From: Helicobacter macacae MIT 99-5501
GTDB lineage: Bacteria; Campylobacterota; Campylobacteria; Campylobacterales; Helicobacteraceae
DNA length: 64,000 nt
Assembly: GCF_000507845.1 (NCBI RefSeq)
Contig: NZ_KI669454.1
Location: forward strand, 620,001-684,000
Reading direction: 5' to 3'
Positions 47,274 to 57,011 of the stretch are shown piece after piece. The position numbers were made by a program, and so were the translations under genes. The notes below the pieces were generated by a model. The model saw only the letters and a list, made by a program, of their open reading frames with translations. It was not told the DNA's origin and did no database searches. The number at the start of each line of letters is the position of its first letter. The first letter of the stretch is position 1.

Positions 47274-49409
47274 TTATTTCTTTAGTGAACTTTTAAGCGA
47301 TTTGATTAGAATGTCAGTCATTTGCTCTTGGTGTTCTTGTGCTTTGCTAATTTTCTTATTTTCTGCATTGTCGTTATTTTTTAAATTTTTTAGACAGCAC
47401 ATTAGCACCAATTTTAAACTTTCGCTATTGCCCTCTTTGGCAATGTCAATTTCTTTTTTATCTAAGTTTTGTTTGCCTAATAACGAGTTTAGACTGCGAC
47501 TTATCAGTGCCAAATTCCCAAAAGTATCCATTTCACTTTTATCATTTAGCCACCACTTTTTATCTGGCTCACTTTGTGGCTGAAAATGCTCAACAGAGCC
47601 TAGATTTCTAAAATAGAAATTCTTTCGTATTACGCTAAAATTTTTGTCTTTAATTTTTAAATTTTCCTCATTTTCAACGCCATTTTTCCACAAATAATAC
47701 TCCAAGCGGTAGAACCAATAATGTGGTGTCCTTGTGCCATTATTTAGAAAATCCCAAGTTGGATTTTCTAAAGTTTTTGGTTGCAATCTTTGTGCTTGTC
47801 GTATCGCCTCATTTGTTTCATCTAGCAATTCGCTATCTTTGAATTGTGCAATGGCTAAATTTGTATCCAAATTTTCAAGGAATCTCACTAAGACTTTTTG
47901 CCGCTCATCGCATTCATCTTTTGAAAATTGTTTAGCAATTTTTTTAGCACCACATTTAAAGTTAGCAAAATCAAATTCGCAGTTTTTCATAAGCGATAAG
48001 TCCATTTCTAAACAAATTTGGTTATCTAAAAACTTCAAAAACGGCGTGAGCCAATGATGATAATTTTGCCTATCGCCTTGCCGTGATACTCGTAAATAGT
48101 TTTGAATCATTACCAAATCGTGCAAAACGCCACTTTGTAAGCTCCCCTTTTTACTATTTTCTGGTAGGCTATAATTGTCTTTAGATTCATTCAAACGCAT
48201 AATTTTATAACTATCACCACCTTTTGCCACTACATCACTTTTAATTACAAAATAATCAAACAACACGCGATAATAAAGCATATCTATGATAAATTCTTTA
48301 CAATTTTCTTTCGCTTGTCTATTTGTATCATTTTTAATATTAAATATAAAATTGCCGTCAAGAATTACTTCTTTATTTTTACCCTTATTGGCTTGATTGT
48401 CCCACATAATTTCTAAAAGTCTATCTTTTGTGATAGTAATTTCTTTTGGAATTTCATTTTCGTTGCATTGCTTTACAACCCATAGTTTATAACAATGCAA
48501 TAAAAATGCAGGAAAATCAACGATAGATTCGACTTTGTCTGGTGTTTCTTTATCTTTGTTTTCTTTTTCAAATATGTTTCTATCACTTGCGCTTTGGAAA
48601 ATGTATTTATTCATATCACTACACAAATCCCAAATTTTGGCGTATTTTTGCCAATCTCCACCACCTTGCTGTATCACGCCAAGAATCCGCGCTTTTAGAA
48701 TCTCGTGTTTTTCAAGCTGTTTGCCACGATTATTCATACGAACAAAGAAACGATTTAAGTCCGTTTTGGGTGCTAACTCTACAAATACAAAACAAATTTT
48801 TGTGTAAATAAAATTTGCAAAACAATTTAGTCGCTTAGAATCTATTTCTTTTTTATTATCATCTTTACTAAAATTCTCATTGAACCACGATTCTATACAA
48901 CCAAAAGCATCGATAATCTTTTTATGAATGCCTTGCAAATCCTTTGAAATCTCTAATTTTTCCTCTTTATTATGTTTTTGAATCTTTTTGGCAAGGCTTT
49001 CTAATGCGTCTCTTTCTTTATCGCGTATAGGCATATTGATTCGCAATTTATCGTCTTGTGCGATAAAATTATCCCATTCACCACACTTTTTACTTGCAAG
49101 ATAAAATCCTATAAACCAAAGCGTAGTAAGCCTTTGCTGTCCGTCTATAAGGATAAATTTATTGCTATCATCTTTATCTATACTTGTAGTGATATTGCCA
49201 ATAAAGTATTGTTTGCTGGATTTTTGCGAATCCTCATTTGACTTATCACTTTGGCAATCGTCTGGTTTCCACGCCTTTTTCATATCATCAAGTAGTGTTT
49301 CAATCTCGTCTTTTCCCCATTCATAAAGCCTTTGATATGGTGGAATTTCAAAGAATGTATCCTTAATACCTACTATCATTTGTTTTTGTGCTTTATTTTG
49401 ATTATTCAT
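47274..49409 (-). CDS. DUF262 and DUF1524 (GmrSD-like) protein
   Basis: 711 residues. The N-terminal DUF262 domain has FEIPPYQRLYEWGKDEIETLLDD and the nucleotide-binding FILIDGQQRLTTLWF near residue 90. The C-terminal DUF1524 domain has a His-x-x-Pro nuclease-like motif in VEHFQPQS near residue 620 and FGNLALISRSLNSLLGK after it. This domain order is that of GmrSD/BrxU-type enzymes, which cut modified or foreign phage DNA in an NTP-dependent way. It is the second gene of a two-gene operon, 11 bases after another DUF262 gene, with AAGGAG before the ATG. The region is more AT-rich than its neighbours and may have been acquired. Phage defence is inferred. Confidence 0.82.
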   Translation of the reverse strand: MNNQNKAQKQMIVGIKDTFFEIPPYQRLYEWGKDEIETLLDDMKKAWKPDDCQSDKSNEDSQKSSKQYFIGNITTSIDKDDSNKFILIDGQQRLTTLWFIGFYLASKKCGEWDNFIAQDDKLRINMPIRDKERDALESLAKKIQKHNKEEKLEISKDLQGIHKKIIDAFGCIESWFNENFSKDDNKKEIDSKRLNCFANFIYTKICFVFVELAPKTDLNRFFVRMNNRGKQLEKHEILKARILGVIQQGGGDWQKYAKIWDLCSDMNKYIFQSASDRNIFEKENKDKETPDKVESIVDFPAFLLHCYKLWVVKQCNENEIPKEITITKDRLLEIMWDNQANKGKNKEVILDGNFIFNIKNDTNRQAKENCKEFIIDMLYYRVLFDYFVIKSDVVAKGGDSYKIMRLNESKDNYSLPENSKKGSLQSGVLHDLVMIQNYLRVSRQGDRQNYHHWLTPFLKFLDNQICLEMDLSLMKNCEFDFANFKCGAKKIAKQFSKDECDERQKVLVRFLENLDTNLAIAQFKDSELLDETNEAIRQAQRLQPKTLENPTWDFLNNGTRTPHYWFYRLEYYLWKNGVENEENLKIKDKNFSVIRKNFYFRNLGSVEHFQPQSEPDKKWWLNDKSEMDTFGNLALISRSLNSLLGKQNLDKKEIDIAKEGNSESLKLVLMCCLKNLKNNDNAENKKISKAQEHQEQMTDILIKSLKSSLKK

Positions 49410-49420
49410 TGTTTGCTCCT

Positions 49421-50896
49421 TTATTTTTGAATTGGGTGTGGCGTAATGTCGTAACGCTCATATTCAGTTTTTTTATTATTGTCATTTTTGTCTTTTTTTT
49501 GCACCATTTTTAGATATTCCTCCGTAGCATTGGTTCTTTTATCGTTGCCACTCTCCTTGTCTTTTCTATTATCAATAAACTTCTTTAACTCACTCTCAAG
49601 TTCTTTTTCGTAGCTTGTAAAATAAATTAGCGATAAAAGTTTTTCCTCTTTAACATAATTTTTAATAGTAGCCTCACCAACCCTACTTGCCTCTACGCGC
49701 AGGCTAAATACCGCTCTTGCAATAAGCCGTAACATATAGTCTGCATTGCCATTTGGGAATTTATCAAAGTAAATCATCATAGCCATAATGTAAATCAAAC
49801 GATTATATGCAAAACCTGTTTCATCAATACTTGCGATTTTATTTTCATAAAATTCTGTAAGCAGTAATTTTTCATAAAGCCTATTAAAATGTGCTAAAAA
49901 CTCAAAGAAATCCGCCCCACCGATAAAATTTTGCAAGATACCAAAAGAATTGGTGCTAGGCTGTGATTTTGTTTGCAATGTTGCAGAAAATTCCTTGCAA
50001 AATTCATTATAAATATGGCTTTCTTGTGGGTTTGCAATAGTAGAATGCGTGGCATTAGCCAAACTACCCCTATCTCGTAGCCAAATCCTAGCTGGAGCTA
50101 ATATGTCATTAAATAATATTTTTATGGGTAGATTTTTGTCATCGCTATCTTTAGACACCAAAGATTCAAAATCTTTTGCATAAAATTTTATCAAATCCTT
50201 GCAATTTTGAGATTCTAGCATTCTTAAATGAAATGCCTTTATCAAATCATAGCCTTCAAGTCTTTTGCCCTTTGCGTTTGCACTATCAAAGAATATAAAA
50301 GCATCATCAAGGCTATTTGTAAAAACGCAGACAAATTCTATATTTGTTTTAAGATACTTTATAAATTCATCTTTATTTCGATTGCTGAACCAAGCATTGA
50401 TTGTTTCTTGCGCCTTACCTTTGGTATCACTCTCACTAGGAAATATTACATTATCATTTGTTTTATCCAACAATCCACCTCCCAAAACCAAATCCAAAGT
50501 CGTAAGCCTTTGCTGTCCATCGACTATGTTGAATTTAACTTGTTTTTTCTTTTGCGGTTCGTCATCATTTTCTTTAGCTTCATTGTCATTTTGCTTCGCT
50601 TCATAAATTTCAATGTGGATAATCAAACTACCCAAAAGATACTTTTTGCCCTCTTTCCTTTGCTCATCTATATCTTCGAGCATAATTTTTACCATTTCCT
50701 CGCTCCACACATAGGCGCGTTGATAAAATGGGATTACTAGCTTATATTTTTTATCATTGAAATATTTTGCCACTTCCTTGCAATGCGTCAATTTATCCTC
50801 ATTGCCTACACTATTCTTTACTTCACCACTCATCAACTCACCCAGCGTTAAAACGCAAGTCTCTATCATTGTTTCCGTTGAACTTGTTTCACTCAT
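49421..50896 (-). CDS. DUF262 domain protein (partner of the DUF1524 gene)
   Basis: 491 residues. DUF262 motifs: LVIPFYQRAYVWSEEMVKIMLEDIDEQ and FNIVDGQQRLTTLDLVLG at about residue 130, later FFDSANAKGKRLEGYDLIKAF. I find no His-x-x-Pro C-terminal motif, so this copy may be a regulatory or NTP-binding partner for the nuclease gene downstream. The C-terminus is Lys/Asn-rich. The start is preceded by AAAGGGG. A run of 15 T on the coding strand lies 40-54 bases before the start. Confidence 0.8.
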   Translation of the reverse strand: MSETSSTETMIETCVLTLGELMSGEVKNSVGNEDKLTHCKEVAKYFNDKKYKLVIPFYQRAYVWSEEMVKIMLEDIDEQRKEGKKYLLGSLIIHIEIYEAKQNDNEAKENDDEPQKKKQVKFNIVDGQQRLTTLDLVLGGGLLDKTNDNVIFPSESDTKGKAQETINAWFSNRNKDEFIKYLKTNIEFVCVFTNSLDDAFIFFDSANAKGKRLEGYDLIKAFHLRMLESQNCKDLIKFYAKDFESLVSKDSDDKNLPIKILFNDILAPARIWLRDRGSLANATHSTIANPQESHIYNEFCKEFSATLQTKSQPSTNSFGILQNFIGGADFFEFLAHFNRLYEKLLLTEFYENKIASIDETGFAYNRLIYIMAMMIYFDKFPNGNADYMLRLIARAVFSLRVEASRVGEATIKNYVKEEKLLSLIYFTSYEKELESELKKFIDNRKDKESGNDKRTNATEEYLKMVQKKDKNDNNKKTEYERYDITPHPIQK

Positions 50897-50935
50897 TTTT
50901 ACCCCTTTAAATTCTAGAATTTAAACGCATTTTAC

Positions 50936-50950
50936 AAAAAAAAAAAAAAA
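50936..50950. repeat. A15/T15 tract in the DUF262 operon promoter region
   Basis: Fifteen A on the + strand (T15 on the coding strand), directly upstream of TAAAAT (50929-50934) and TAGAAT (50911-50916), either of which could be the -10 box. Length change would alter the promoter core of the operon. Confidence 0.6.
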
Positions 50951-51061
50951 CAATTTCAATAGTTTTTGCTCTATTTTTAGATTTTTTTTATAAGAATTTT
51001 GCCCTAAATTTTTAGGGGCGATAAAAGTTGGGTAAAAAATGAAAAAAATCTATGCTTGACT

Positions 51062-51865
51062 TTATTTGGATTTTTTAGTGAAGTGCTTCATCATTGCTAT
51101 TGTTTGCTTGAGGGTTTGCAGAGATTGTAGCGTTTGCGCCGATTGCAGAGGTTCTAAAGTTTGCAGGGATTCCAACGATTGCAAGCTAGCACACGCATTG
51201 CCTAGATTTTTGCATAGATTATCGTATTTGGCTTGCAAGTCGCTAAGTATGGATTCAAACTCGGCTTGCTTTAGGTTTTGCCCAAATTTTGCTTTCACAC
51301 TTATGTGTTCAATCTCTATAAACCCCACAAACACACCCCTTTCACTCCCTGCAAACGCCTTTTTGCTAAAGCTAAAATTGCTACTTTGTGGCTCGTATTT
51401 AGCCACAAGCGCGCTTAAAATCTCTCTTTTGCTCGCACTATCCTCCACCACGCGAAACTGCCCCGCAATCATCACGCAAAAGAAAAACTGCGTGGGAATC
51501 ATCGCTCCACCCAAAAACTCCGAGCCAATGTAAGCATAAGGCTTTGTCGCGCTAAAGCAAACTTTGGGGTTTTGCGCTAATAAGGCAAATTTGCGCCCTG
51601 CCTTTGCGCCGTGAATGCCTATCGCACCTTTTTGTGCGCTGCAAGAGGGTGTGGGGCAAAGAGTGTTATGTGTAGAAGTGTCGTGTGTTTGAGCGTGGTT
51701 TGTCGTGCTATCTTGGCTAGGGGGAAGCGGTGGAAAGTAGCAAAAACTAAGCGGAAGTGCGTAGGGAAGCGGTGTGTCAGGGATACTCATCACGCCATAT
51801 TGTATCTCATCTAGGTGAGAAGTGATAAGCCCCAAATCATCGCATACAAATTCAGCCCTACGCAT
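51062..51865 (-). CDS. Pyridoxamine 5'-phosphate oxidase-like flavin-binding protein
   Basis: 267 residues of the split-barrel FMN-binding group (Pyridox_ox_2/NimA-like). Typical parts: start RRAEFVCDDLGLITSHLDEI, the strand GAKAGRKFALLAQNPKVCFSA, and GQFRVVEDSASKREILSALVAKYEP. Members include flavin reductases and heme-utilisation-linked proteins. The C-terminus has a repetitive Leu/Gln stretch (SLQSLESLQTLEPLQSAQTL...) followed by KHFTKKSK, not part of the family. A Ser/Thr/His-rich insert lies at residues about 48-72. AAGGAGAGGGCA precedes the ATG. Substrate unknown. Confidence 0.78.
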   Translation of the reverse strand: MRRAEFVCDDLGLITSHLDEIQYGVMSIPDTPLPYALPLSFCYFPPLPPSQDSTTNHAQTHDTSTHNTLCPTPSCSAQKGAIGIHGAKAGRKFALLAQNPKVCFSATKPYAYIGSEFLGGAMIPTQFFFCVMIAGQFRVVEDSASKREILSALVAKYEPQSSNFSFSKKAFAGSERGVFVGFIEIEHISVKAKFGQNLKQAEFESILSDLQAKYDNLCKNLGNACASLQSLESLQTLEPLQSAQTLQSLQTLKQTIAMMKHFTKKSK

Positions 51866-51981
51866 TGCCCTCTCCTTAAGAAGTTTGCCCCTTAAAATCT
51901 ACACCTAAAGGGGATTTTACCTCTAAAGGCTTGCCACTAAAACCATAGAGGTTCATAGAAGTTTTTAAGAGGTTTTTGGCA

Positions 51982-52731
51982 TTATAGCCCAATTACACCA
52001 ACGCGCACTTGGTTTAGCTTGGGATTTTGGGCTATGTCTATCATCGCGCTTGCATAGTCTGCGTAAGAGCCTTTGGATTGCCCTTTAGCATTTACCTCAA
52101 ACTCCTCGCCGATGATTTTGTATTTGCCACTTTTGGGTGCGTCTGGCACAAACTCCGCAGGTGGGCTTACATACACCCAATTTAGCCCCTTTTGGGTGCG
52201 CAAAAACTCCAAAAGCTCGCCGTGTGCGTTTGCCACGCCTTTGTAGGCTTCTGGGAAGCTAGGCGTATCCATTAGCCTTGTGGTGTGGCTTTTGTCCATA
52301 TACAAGCCTCCTGCACCGCCCACGACTAGCAATCGCGCCTTATTGCCTTGCAAGATTTTCGCCAAATACTCGCCGTGCTTTTTATACAGGCTAAAGTCTT
52401 TCCACTCGCCAAAGGCATCGATGATGACATCAAAGCCTTGTAAATCCGCGCTTGTGAGTGCGAAAATGTCTTTTTGCACTACTTTTGCTCCCTTTTGCTC
52501 CAAATCTTTTGCCTTGCTCGCATTGCGCACAAACGCACTCACACTATGTCCGCGACTTAGTGCTTCTAGCGTGATAAGTCGCCCTGCTTTACCTGTGGCT
52601 GCCAAAACTGCAATATTCATTTTCGCTCCTTTTTTTGCTATATTTTTGCCAAAAGCACTACTGCTTAAAACCGCCAATCCTACGCCCAAAATCGAAGCCT
52701 TTAAAAAAGCTCGTCTATTGTTGTTTCTCAT
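51982..52731 (-). CDS. NAD(P)-binding (NmrA/YwnB-like) protein with Tat signal
   Basis: 249 residues. A twin-arginine signal NNRRAFLKASILGVGLAVL starts the protein, then the Rossmann motif NIAVLAATGKAGRLITLEALSRG of the atypical short-chain reductase group (NmrA/flavin reductase). A Tat signal is unusual for such a protein; it implies export of a folded cofactor-containing protein to the periplasm, or a misleading N-terminus (a second Met, residue 38, precedes NIAVLAATG and has AAGG-less context). GGAG before the first ATG favours the longer form. Next gene upstream is a cupin, and a HxlR regulator is divergent. Confidence 0.75.
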   Translation of the reverse strand: MRNNNRRAFLKASILGVGLAVLSSSAFGKNIAKKGAKMNIAVLAATGKAGRLITLEALSRGHSVSAFVRNASKAKDLEQKGAKVVQKDIFALTSADLQGFDVIIDAFGEWKDFSLYKKHGEYLAKILQGNKARLLVVGGAGGLYMDKSHTTRLMDTPSFPEAYKGVANAHGELLEFLRTQKGLNWVYVSPPAEFVPDAPKSGKYKIIGEEFEVNAKGQSKGSYADYASAMIDIAQNPKLNQVRVGVIGL

Positions 52732-52757
52732 ATTTTTCTCCTTTTTTTGAATCGTTT

Positions 52758-53108
52758 CTATTCGCCCATAATGCCGTCATTTTGCGTCCATTGCGTAAGG
52801 CTATTTTCCTTTACCTGCATACACAAAAAGCGCAAATCCGTTTTCGCCGACATTTTACGCATAACGCTAGGTGCGACACGCAACGCGTCATTTGCCTTAA
52901 GCGCGACTTTTTGCCCATCTAGCTCCATTTCGCCATCACCTTGCAAAATAATATAAACTTCCTCATTTTGCTTGTGCGCGTGGTAAAATGGCACAGCAGC
53001 ACCCGCTGGGAGCGCGTTGTATGAGATTTCACAGCCACTTAAGCCCATTGCTTCCTTAAACTCCGTGCGTGGCTCAGCACCAAATGAGATTTTACTAAAC
53101 TTTGACAT
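52758..53108 (-). CDS. Cupin-domain protein
   Basis: 116 residues of a single-domain cupin. Both cupin motifs can be read: HAHKQNEEVYIILQGDGEME (metal-binding His/His/Glu) and VAPSVMRKM-SAKTD. GGAGG lies before the ATG. It is 26 bases upstream of the NAD(P)-binding gene, so they are probably one operon, controlled by the divergent HxlR regulator. Role unknown; small cupins of this kind are found with stress or quinone detoxification genes. Confidence 0.82.
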   Translation of the reverse strand: MSKFSKISFGAEPRTEFKEAMGLSGCEISYNALPAGAAVPFYHAHKQNEEVYIILQGDGEMELDGQKVALKANDALRVAPSVMRKMSAKTDLRFLCMQVKENSLTQWTQNDGIMGE

Positions 53109-53184
53109 TTCTGCCTCCTTTGATTTTTGGTATTTAGATTCGCCAAAAGGATTTCGCTTTTAGCGTGAGGGAATTATAATGAAG

Positions 53185-53230
53185 TAATATCATAAAATCA
53201 AGTAGGGATATTTTTATAATATAATATCAT
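53185..53230. promoter_or_regulatory. Direct repeats TAATATCAT between cupin operon and HxlR gene
   Basis: TAATATCAT occurs at 53185-53193 and 53222-53230, 37 bases apart, in the intergenic region of the divergent pair. They are candidate operator half-sites for the HxlR regulator, overlapping a likely TATAAT (53214-53221 region). Evidence is by pattern only. Confidence 0.4.
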
Positions 53231-53327
53231 TTTTAGGACTATTGCGTAAAATAGGCTAAAATTTAAGCAAAGATTTTTTGAAATTTTGCTAGAATGTGTC
53301 GTTTAAATTTTAAAAAAGGAGTAAAAA

Positions 53328-53690
53328 ATGGGCGCGAAAATGTATAGCGAGGAGTTTTTCTCTCCCTGCCCTGTGGAAACCACACTGAATCTCATCGGTA
53401 ATAAATGGAAGCTCATCATCGTGCGGGATTTACTCACGGGCAAAAAGCGATTTGGCGAGCTAAAAAAGTCCATAAGCGCGAGCAAAAATCAAAGCATAAG
53501 CCAAAATGTGCTCACCCAAAATCTGCGCGAGCTAGAGGGTGCTGGAATCATCAAGCGCAAGGTGTATGCGGAAGTCCCGCCCAAAGTGGAATACTCGCTA
53601 ACCGAGCTAGGGCAATCGCTTGATGCGATTTTGCTAAGTCTGCAAACTTGGGGAATGACATATCAAAGCAACCTTAAAAAAATCGGGTAG
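53328..53690 (+). CDS. HxlR-family transcriptional regulator
   Basis: 120-residue winged-helix regulator. Conserved features: CPVETTLNLIGNKWKLIIVRDLLTGKKRFGELKK, then QNVLTQNLRELEGAGIIKRKVY and PPKVEYSLTELGQSL. A Cys at residue 14 sits where YodB/CatR/QorR-type members carry their redox-sensing Cys, suggesting response to quinone or disulfide stress (inferred). AAAGGAG precedes the ATG. Divergent from the cupin and NAD(P)-binding genes, a typical arrangement for a self-contained regulated unit. Confidence 0.88.
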   Translation: MGAKMYSEEFFSPCPVETTLNLIGNKWKLIIVRDLLTGKKRFGELKKSISASKNQSISQNVLTQNLRELEGAGIIKRKVYAEVPPKVEYSLTELGQSLDAILLSLQTWGMTYQSNLKKIG

Positions 53691-54067
53691 AAATCCGCAA
53701 CAGAAACACGCAGTGGAGAATCTAATAAGCTAGCGCGGGGGAATGCAGGGGGGAAATCTAGTTCAGAGAGAATTTAGTGACGGGAAAAAATTTGGTGGCA
53801 GAAATCTAGCGCGGGATAATCTAGCGAAAAAAAAGCAGTGTGGAAAATAGGGCAGTGAAAGTCGGGCGAAAAATCAGGGCAAAAAAGTGGGTGAAAAATT
53901 AGGTAGGTTTTGACAAGGTGTCTAGCAAGCTAGATTTTGATAAGCTATTTTAGTGAGTTTTTTAGTAAAATTATTTCCACATTTTTTTTGGACAAAAATT
54001 TTTGTAGAAAAACGATAGAATCGTAAAATTGCCTAAAAAAAACAAAACAACAACTAAGAGGAATAAT
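53691..54067. other. Purine-biased gap before mntP
   Basis: No gene found. The first 230 bases of the + strand are strongly purine-rich with degenerate repeats of GTGGAAAAT- and GCGGGGGAAT-like words (for example 53735-53755 and 53810-53830). The last part holds the AT-rich promoter of mntP. I see no known manganese riboswitch pattern. Confidence 0.4.
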
Positions 54068-54634
54068 ATGGAATTTTGGAGTGTATTTTTGGTGGCGTGT
54101 GCGCTTAGTGCAGATGCCTTTGCTGTTAGCCTTTGCAAAGGATTTAGCCTAAAAAAAATAGAGCCAAAGCATTATGCGATTGTGGCGGCGTATTTTGGTG
54201 GATTTCAGGGGGCTATGCCCTTGCTTGGATATGCGCTTGGATTTTCTTTTAGTGCGTTTATCGCTAAGTTTGACCATTGGATTGCGTTTGGTTTGCTCTC
54301 TTTTATCGGGCTAAAGATGATAAAAGAATCCTTTGGGGAGCATTCTTGTGGTGTGGAGGGAGCGGATTTTGGCTATAAGATTATGCTTCCTTTGGCTATC
54401 GCTACGAGCATAGACGCGCTAGCAGTGGGAGTAAGCCTAGCTGTGCTAGAAACGCATATTTTTGCAAATGCGCTTTGTATCGGCGTGGTGAGCGCGGCTT
54501 TTTCTATCCTTGCGCTAAAAGTGGGCAATCGCTTTGGCTTGCGCTTTGCAAACAAAGCCGAGCTTTTGGGCGGTGCTATACTTGTGCTTATCGGCACAAA
54601 AATTCTAGTAGAGCATTTAATCGAGGGGATTTAA
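54068..54634 (+). CDS. mntP: Manganese efflux pump MntP
   Basis: Exports Mn2+ from the cytoplasm. 188 residues with six hydrophobic segments in two repeats: CALSADAFAVSLCKGFSLKK (Asp16) and LAIATSIDALAVGVSLAVLE (Asp116), the paired acidic residues needed in E. coli MntP. AGAGGAATAAT before the ATG at 54068 supports this start over one 39 bases upstream. 55 bases upstream of mnmG on the same strand. Confidence 0.92.
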   Translation: MEFWSVFLVACALSADAFAVSLCKGFSLKKIEPKHYAIVAAYFGGFQGAMPLLGYALGFSFSAFIAKFDHWIAFGLLSFIGLKMIKESFGEHSCGVEGADFGYKIMLPLAIATSIDALAVGVSLAVLETHIFANALCIGVVSAAFSILALKVGNRFGLRFANKAELLGGAILVLIGTKILVEHLIEGI

Positions 54635-54689
54635 AGCATTGATTTTGCTATAATTGCGCTTTTTTAGTTTCGTTTAAGGCTTATATATT

Positions 54690-56957
54690 ATGAAAAAAAA
54701 TCACAAAAAAGATTTTGATATTATTGTCGTGGGTGGCGGACACGCAGGGCTAGAAGCTGCCTGTATAGCTGCCAAGATGGGCGCAAAAGTGCATTTGCTA
54801 ACGATATTAGTGGAAAATATTGCCCTTGCAAGCTGCAATCCCGCTATCGGCGGGCTTGGCAAGGGGCATTTAGTCAAAGAAATAGACGCGCTAGGCGGGG
54901 TTATGGGGCGTATAAGTGATAAATGCGGAATCCAATACCGCACGCTAAATGCTTCAAAAGGTCCAGCTGTGCGAGGCACGCGAGCTCAAATCGATATGGA
55001 CGCTTATAGAATCTATGCGCGAAATCTAGCTCTAAACACTCCAAATCTCACTATCTCACAAGAAATGGCGTGTGAGATTTTGCTACAATCAGATGGGCTT
55101 CCTAGCAAATCTAGCACAAAGGCTAGTGTAAAATCAACTAGCACAAAATCTAAAAAACCACACGATTTGGCACAAGAATCTATAAAACCCAAAGCCATAG
55201 GCATTCGCACCAATATCGGTAAATCCTACTATGCTGATAAAATCATCATCACCACAGGCACATTTTTGCGCGGGCTTGTCCATATCGGGGAAAATCAAAT
55301 CATAAATGGGCGATTTGGCGAGAGTGCTAGCAATGAGCTAAGCCAAAGCCTAAAAAACATAGGGCTAAAGCTAGGACGACTAAAAACAGGCACTTGCCCG
55401 CGCATAGATGGGCGAAGCATAGATTTTGCCTCCCTAGAGCGACACATAGGCGATGAGAATCCACCGCACTTTAGCTACCACACAAGTGTGTCTTTGGAAA
55501 AATCCGCTAGCGATTTTGCACCACAGGATTTGCCTTGCTTTGTAACCTATACAAATCAAAACACGCATAAAATCATTAGAGAAAATTTCCACCGTGCACC
55601 ACTTTTCACGGGGCAAATCGAGGGTGTGGGTCCAAGATATTGCCCAAGCATCGAGGATAAAATCAATCGCTTTGCTGATAAAGAGCGACATCAATTATTT
55701 CTAGAGCCACAGACAAAAGATTGCGTAGAATACTACATAAATGGGCTTACTACTTCGCTACCTGTGGATGTGCAAGAGGAAGTCATTCACAGCATAAAGG
55801 GGCTAGAAAACGCACGCATAACGCGCTATGGATATGCCATAGAATATGACTATGTCGAGCCAACACAGCTAAAGCACACGCTTGAGTGCAAAGAGGTGGA
55901 TTGCTTGTATCTAGCGGGGCAGATAAATGGGACTACGGGCTATGAGGAAGCGGGGGCATTGGGGCTTATGGCGGGGATAAATGCGGCGTTGAGCCTAAAG
56001 TCGAATTTACCAAAAAAAGAAGAAATTTTAGAGAATCATTACGCCAAAAAATGCGCAAAATCTAGCGAGGTAGATTCTACACTTGATAAGTTAGTCTTTC
56101 GCCGTGATGAAAGCTATATCGGTGTGATGATTGATGATTTGGTAACTAAAGGCACAAAAGAGCCTTATCGGCTTTTTACCTCGCGTGCGGAGTATCGCTT
56201 GCTTTTGCGCGAGGATAATGCGATATATCGCTTGCTAGAATATGCCAATGCACTAGGCACGATTTCGCCTAGTGATTATGCGATTTTCGCACAAGAGAAG
56301 CGTGATATTGCTAGTGCTATGGAATATCTAGAAACTGTCTCTATCACGCCTGCTAAGCGTGTGCAGGAGTTTTTGGCTAGCATAAATCAACCTGTGCTAA
56401 ATGATAAAACCGCGCTTGTGCATATCATAGGGCGAGGTGAGTTTGGGCAAAATCTTTTGCAAAATGATTTTAGTGATTTTTTTGCGCTAGAGGAGTTTTT
56501 GGAAAAAGAAGCTTTGGCTAAAGACTCTAGCTTGCGAGTAGCACAGCAAGTGGGACAAAATCTCACACAAGATATTTCGCAAAATATTCCCCAAAATCTT
56601 GCTTCAAATTCTGTCAAAGATTTGACTAGCAAGGCAGACAAAAAAGAAAATCCACAAAATTTATTGCCACCGAAATTTCACACTATGTCAAAGCGGACAC
56701 TAAGCCAAATCCAAATTTTGTGTAAATATCACAACTACATACAAAAGCAACTAAGCGATGTGGCAAATATGAATGAAATGCTAAAGCTAAAGATTCCGCA
56801 GGATTTTGAGTATAGGGGGATTTCTGGGCTTTCACTTGAAGTGGTAGAAAAACTTAGCCTTGCAAAGCCAGCTACGCTTTTTGAAGCGAGCAAAATCAGT
56901 GGGATTACCCCTGCTAGCTTAGATGTGCTTCATCTATATATTCATCTGCGCTCTTAA
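54690..56957 (+). CDS. mnmG: tRNA uridine-34 5-carboxymethylaminomethyl modification enzyme
   Basis: FAD enzyme which with MnmE modifies the wobble uridine of several tRNAs. FAD motif [23 protein letters not shown] at the start, [40 protein letters not shown], and the family C-terminus [24 protein letters not shown]. 755 residues versus about 620 usual: two Lys/Ser/Gln/Asn-rich inserts at about residues 134-169 ([18 protein letters not shown]) and 605-660 ([20 protein letters not shown]). Otherwise complete, so probably functional. dapE follows. Confidence 0.96.
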   Translation: MKKNHKKDFDIIVVGGGHAGLEAACIAAKMGAKVHLLTILVENIALASCNPAIGGLGKGHLVKEIDALGGVMGRISDKCGIQYRTLNASKGPAVRGTRAQIDMDAYRIYARNLALNTPNLTISQEMACEILLQSDGLPSKSSTKASVKSTSTKSKKPHDLAQESIKPKAIGIRTNIGKSYYADKIIITTGTFLRGLVHIGENQIINGRFGESASNELSQSLKNIGLKLGRLKTGTCPRIDGRSIDFASLERHIGDENPPHFSYHTSVSLEKSASDFAPQDLPCFVTYTNQNTHKIIRENFHRAPLFTGQIEGVGPRYCPSIEDKINRFADKERHQLFLEPQTKDCVEYYINGLTTSLPVDVQEEVIHSIKGLENARITRYGYAIEYDYVEPTQLKHTLECKEVDCLYLAGQINGTTGYEEAGALGLMAGINAALSLKSNLPKKEEILENHYAKKCAKSSEVDSTLDKLVFRRDESYIGVMIDDLVTKGTKEPYRLFTSRAEYRLLLREDNAIYRLLEYANALGTISPSDYAIFAQEKRDIASAMEYLETVSITPAKRVQEFLASINQPVLNDKTALVHIIGRGEFGQNLLQNDFSDFFALEEFLEKEALAKDSSLRVAQQVGQNLTQDISQNIPQNLASNSVKDLTSKADKKENPQNLLPPKFHTMSKRTLSQIQILCKYHNYIQKQLSDVANMNEMLKLKIPQDFEYRGISGLSLEVVEKLSLAKPATLFEASKISGITPASLDVLHLYIHLRS

Positions 56958-57011
56958 AGGAATTTAGTAGCTAGAATCTAATATGCCAAAATCTAAACAC
57001 TAAGGAAAAAA

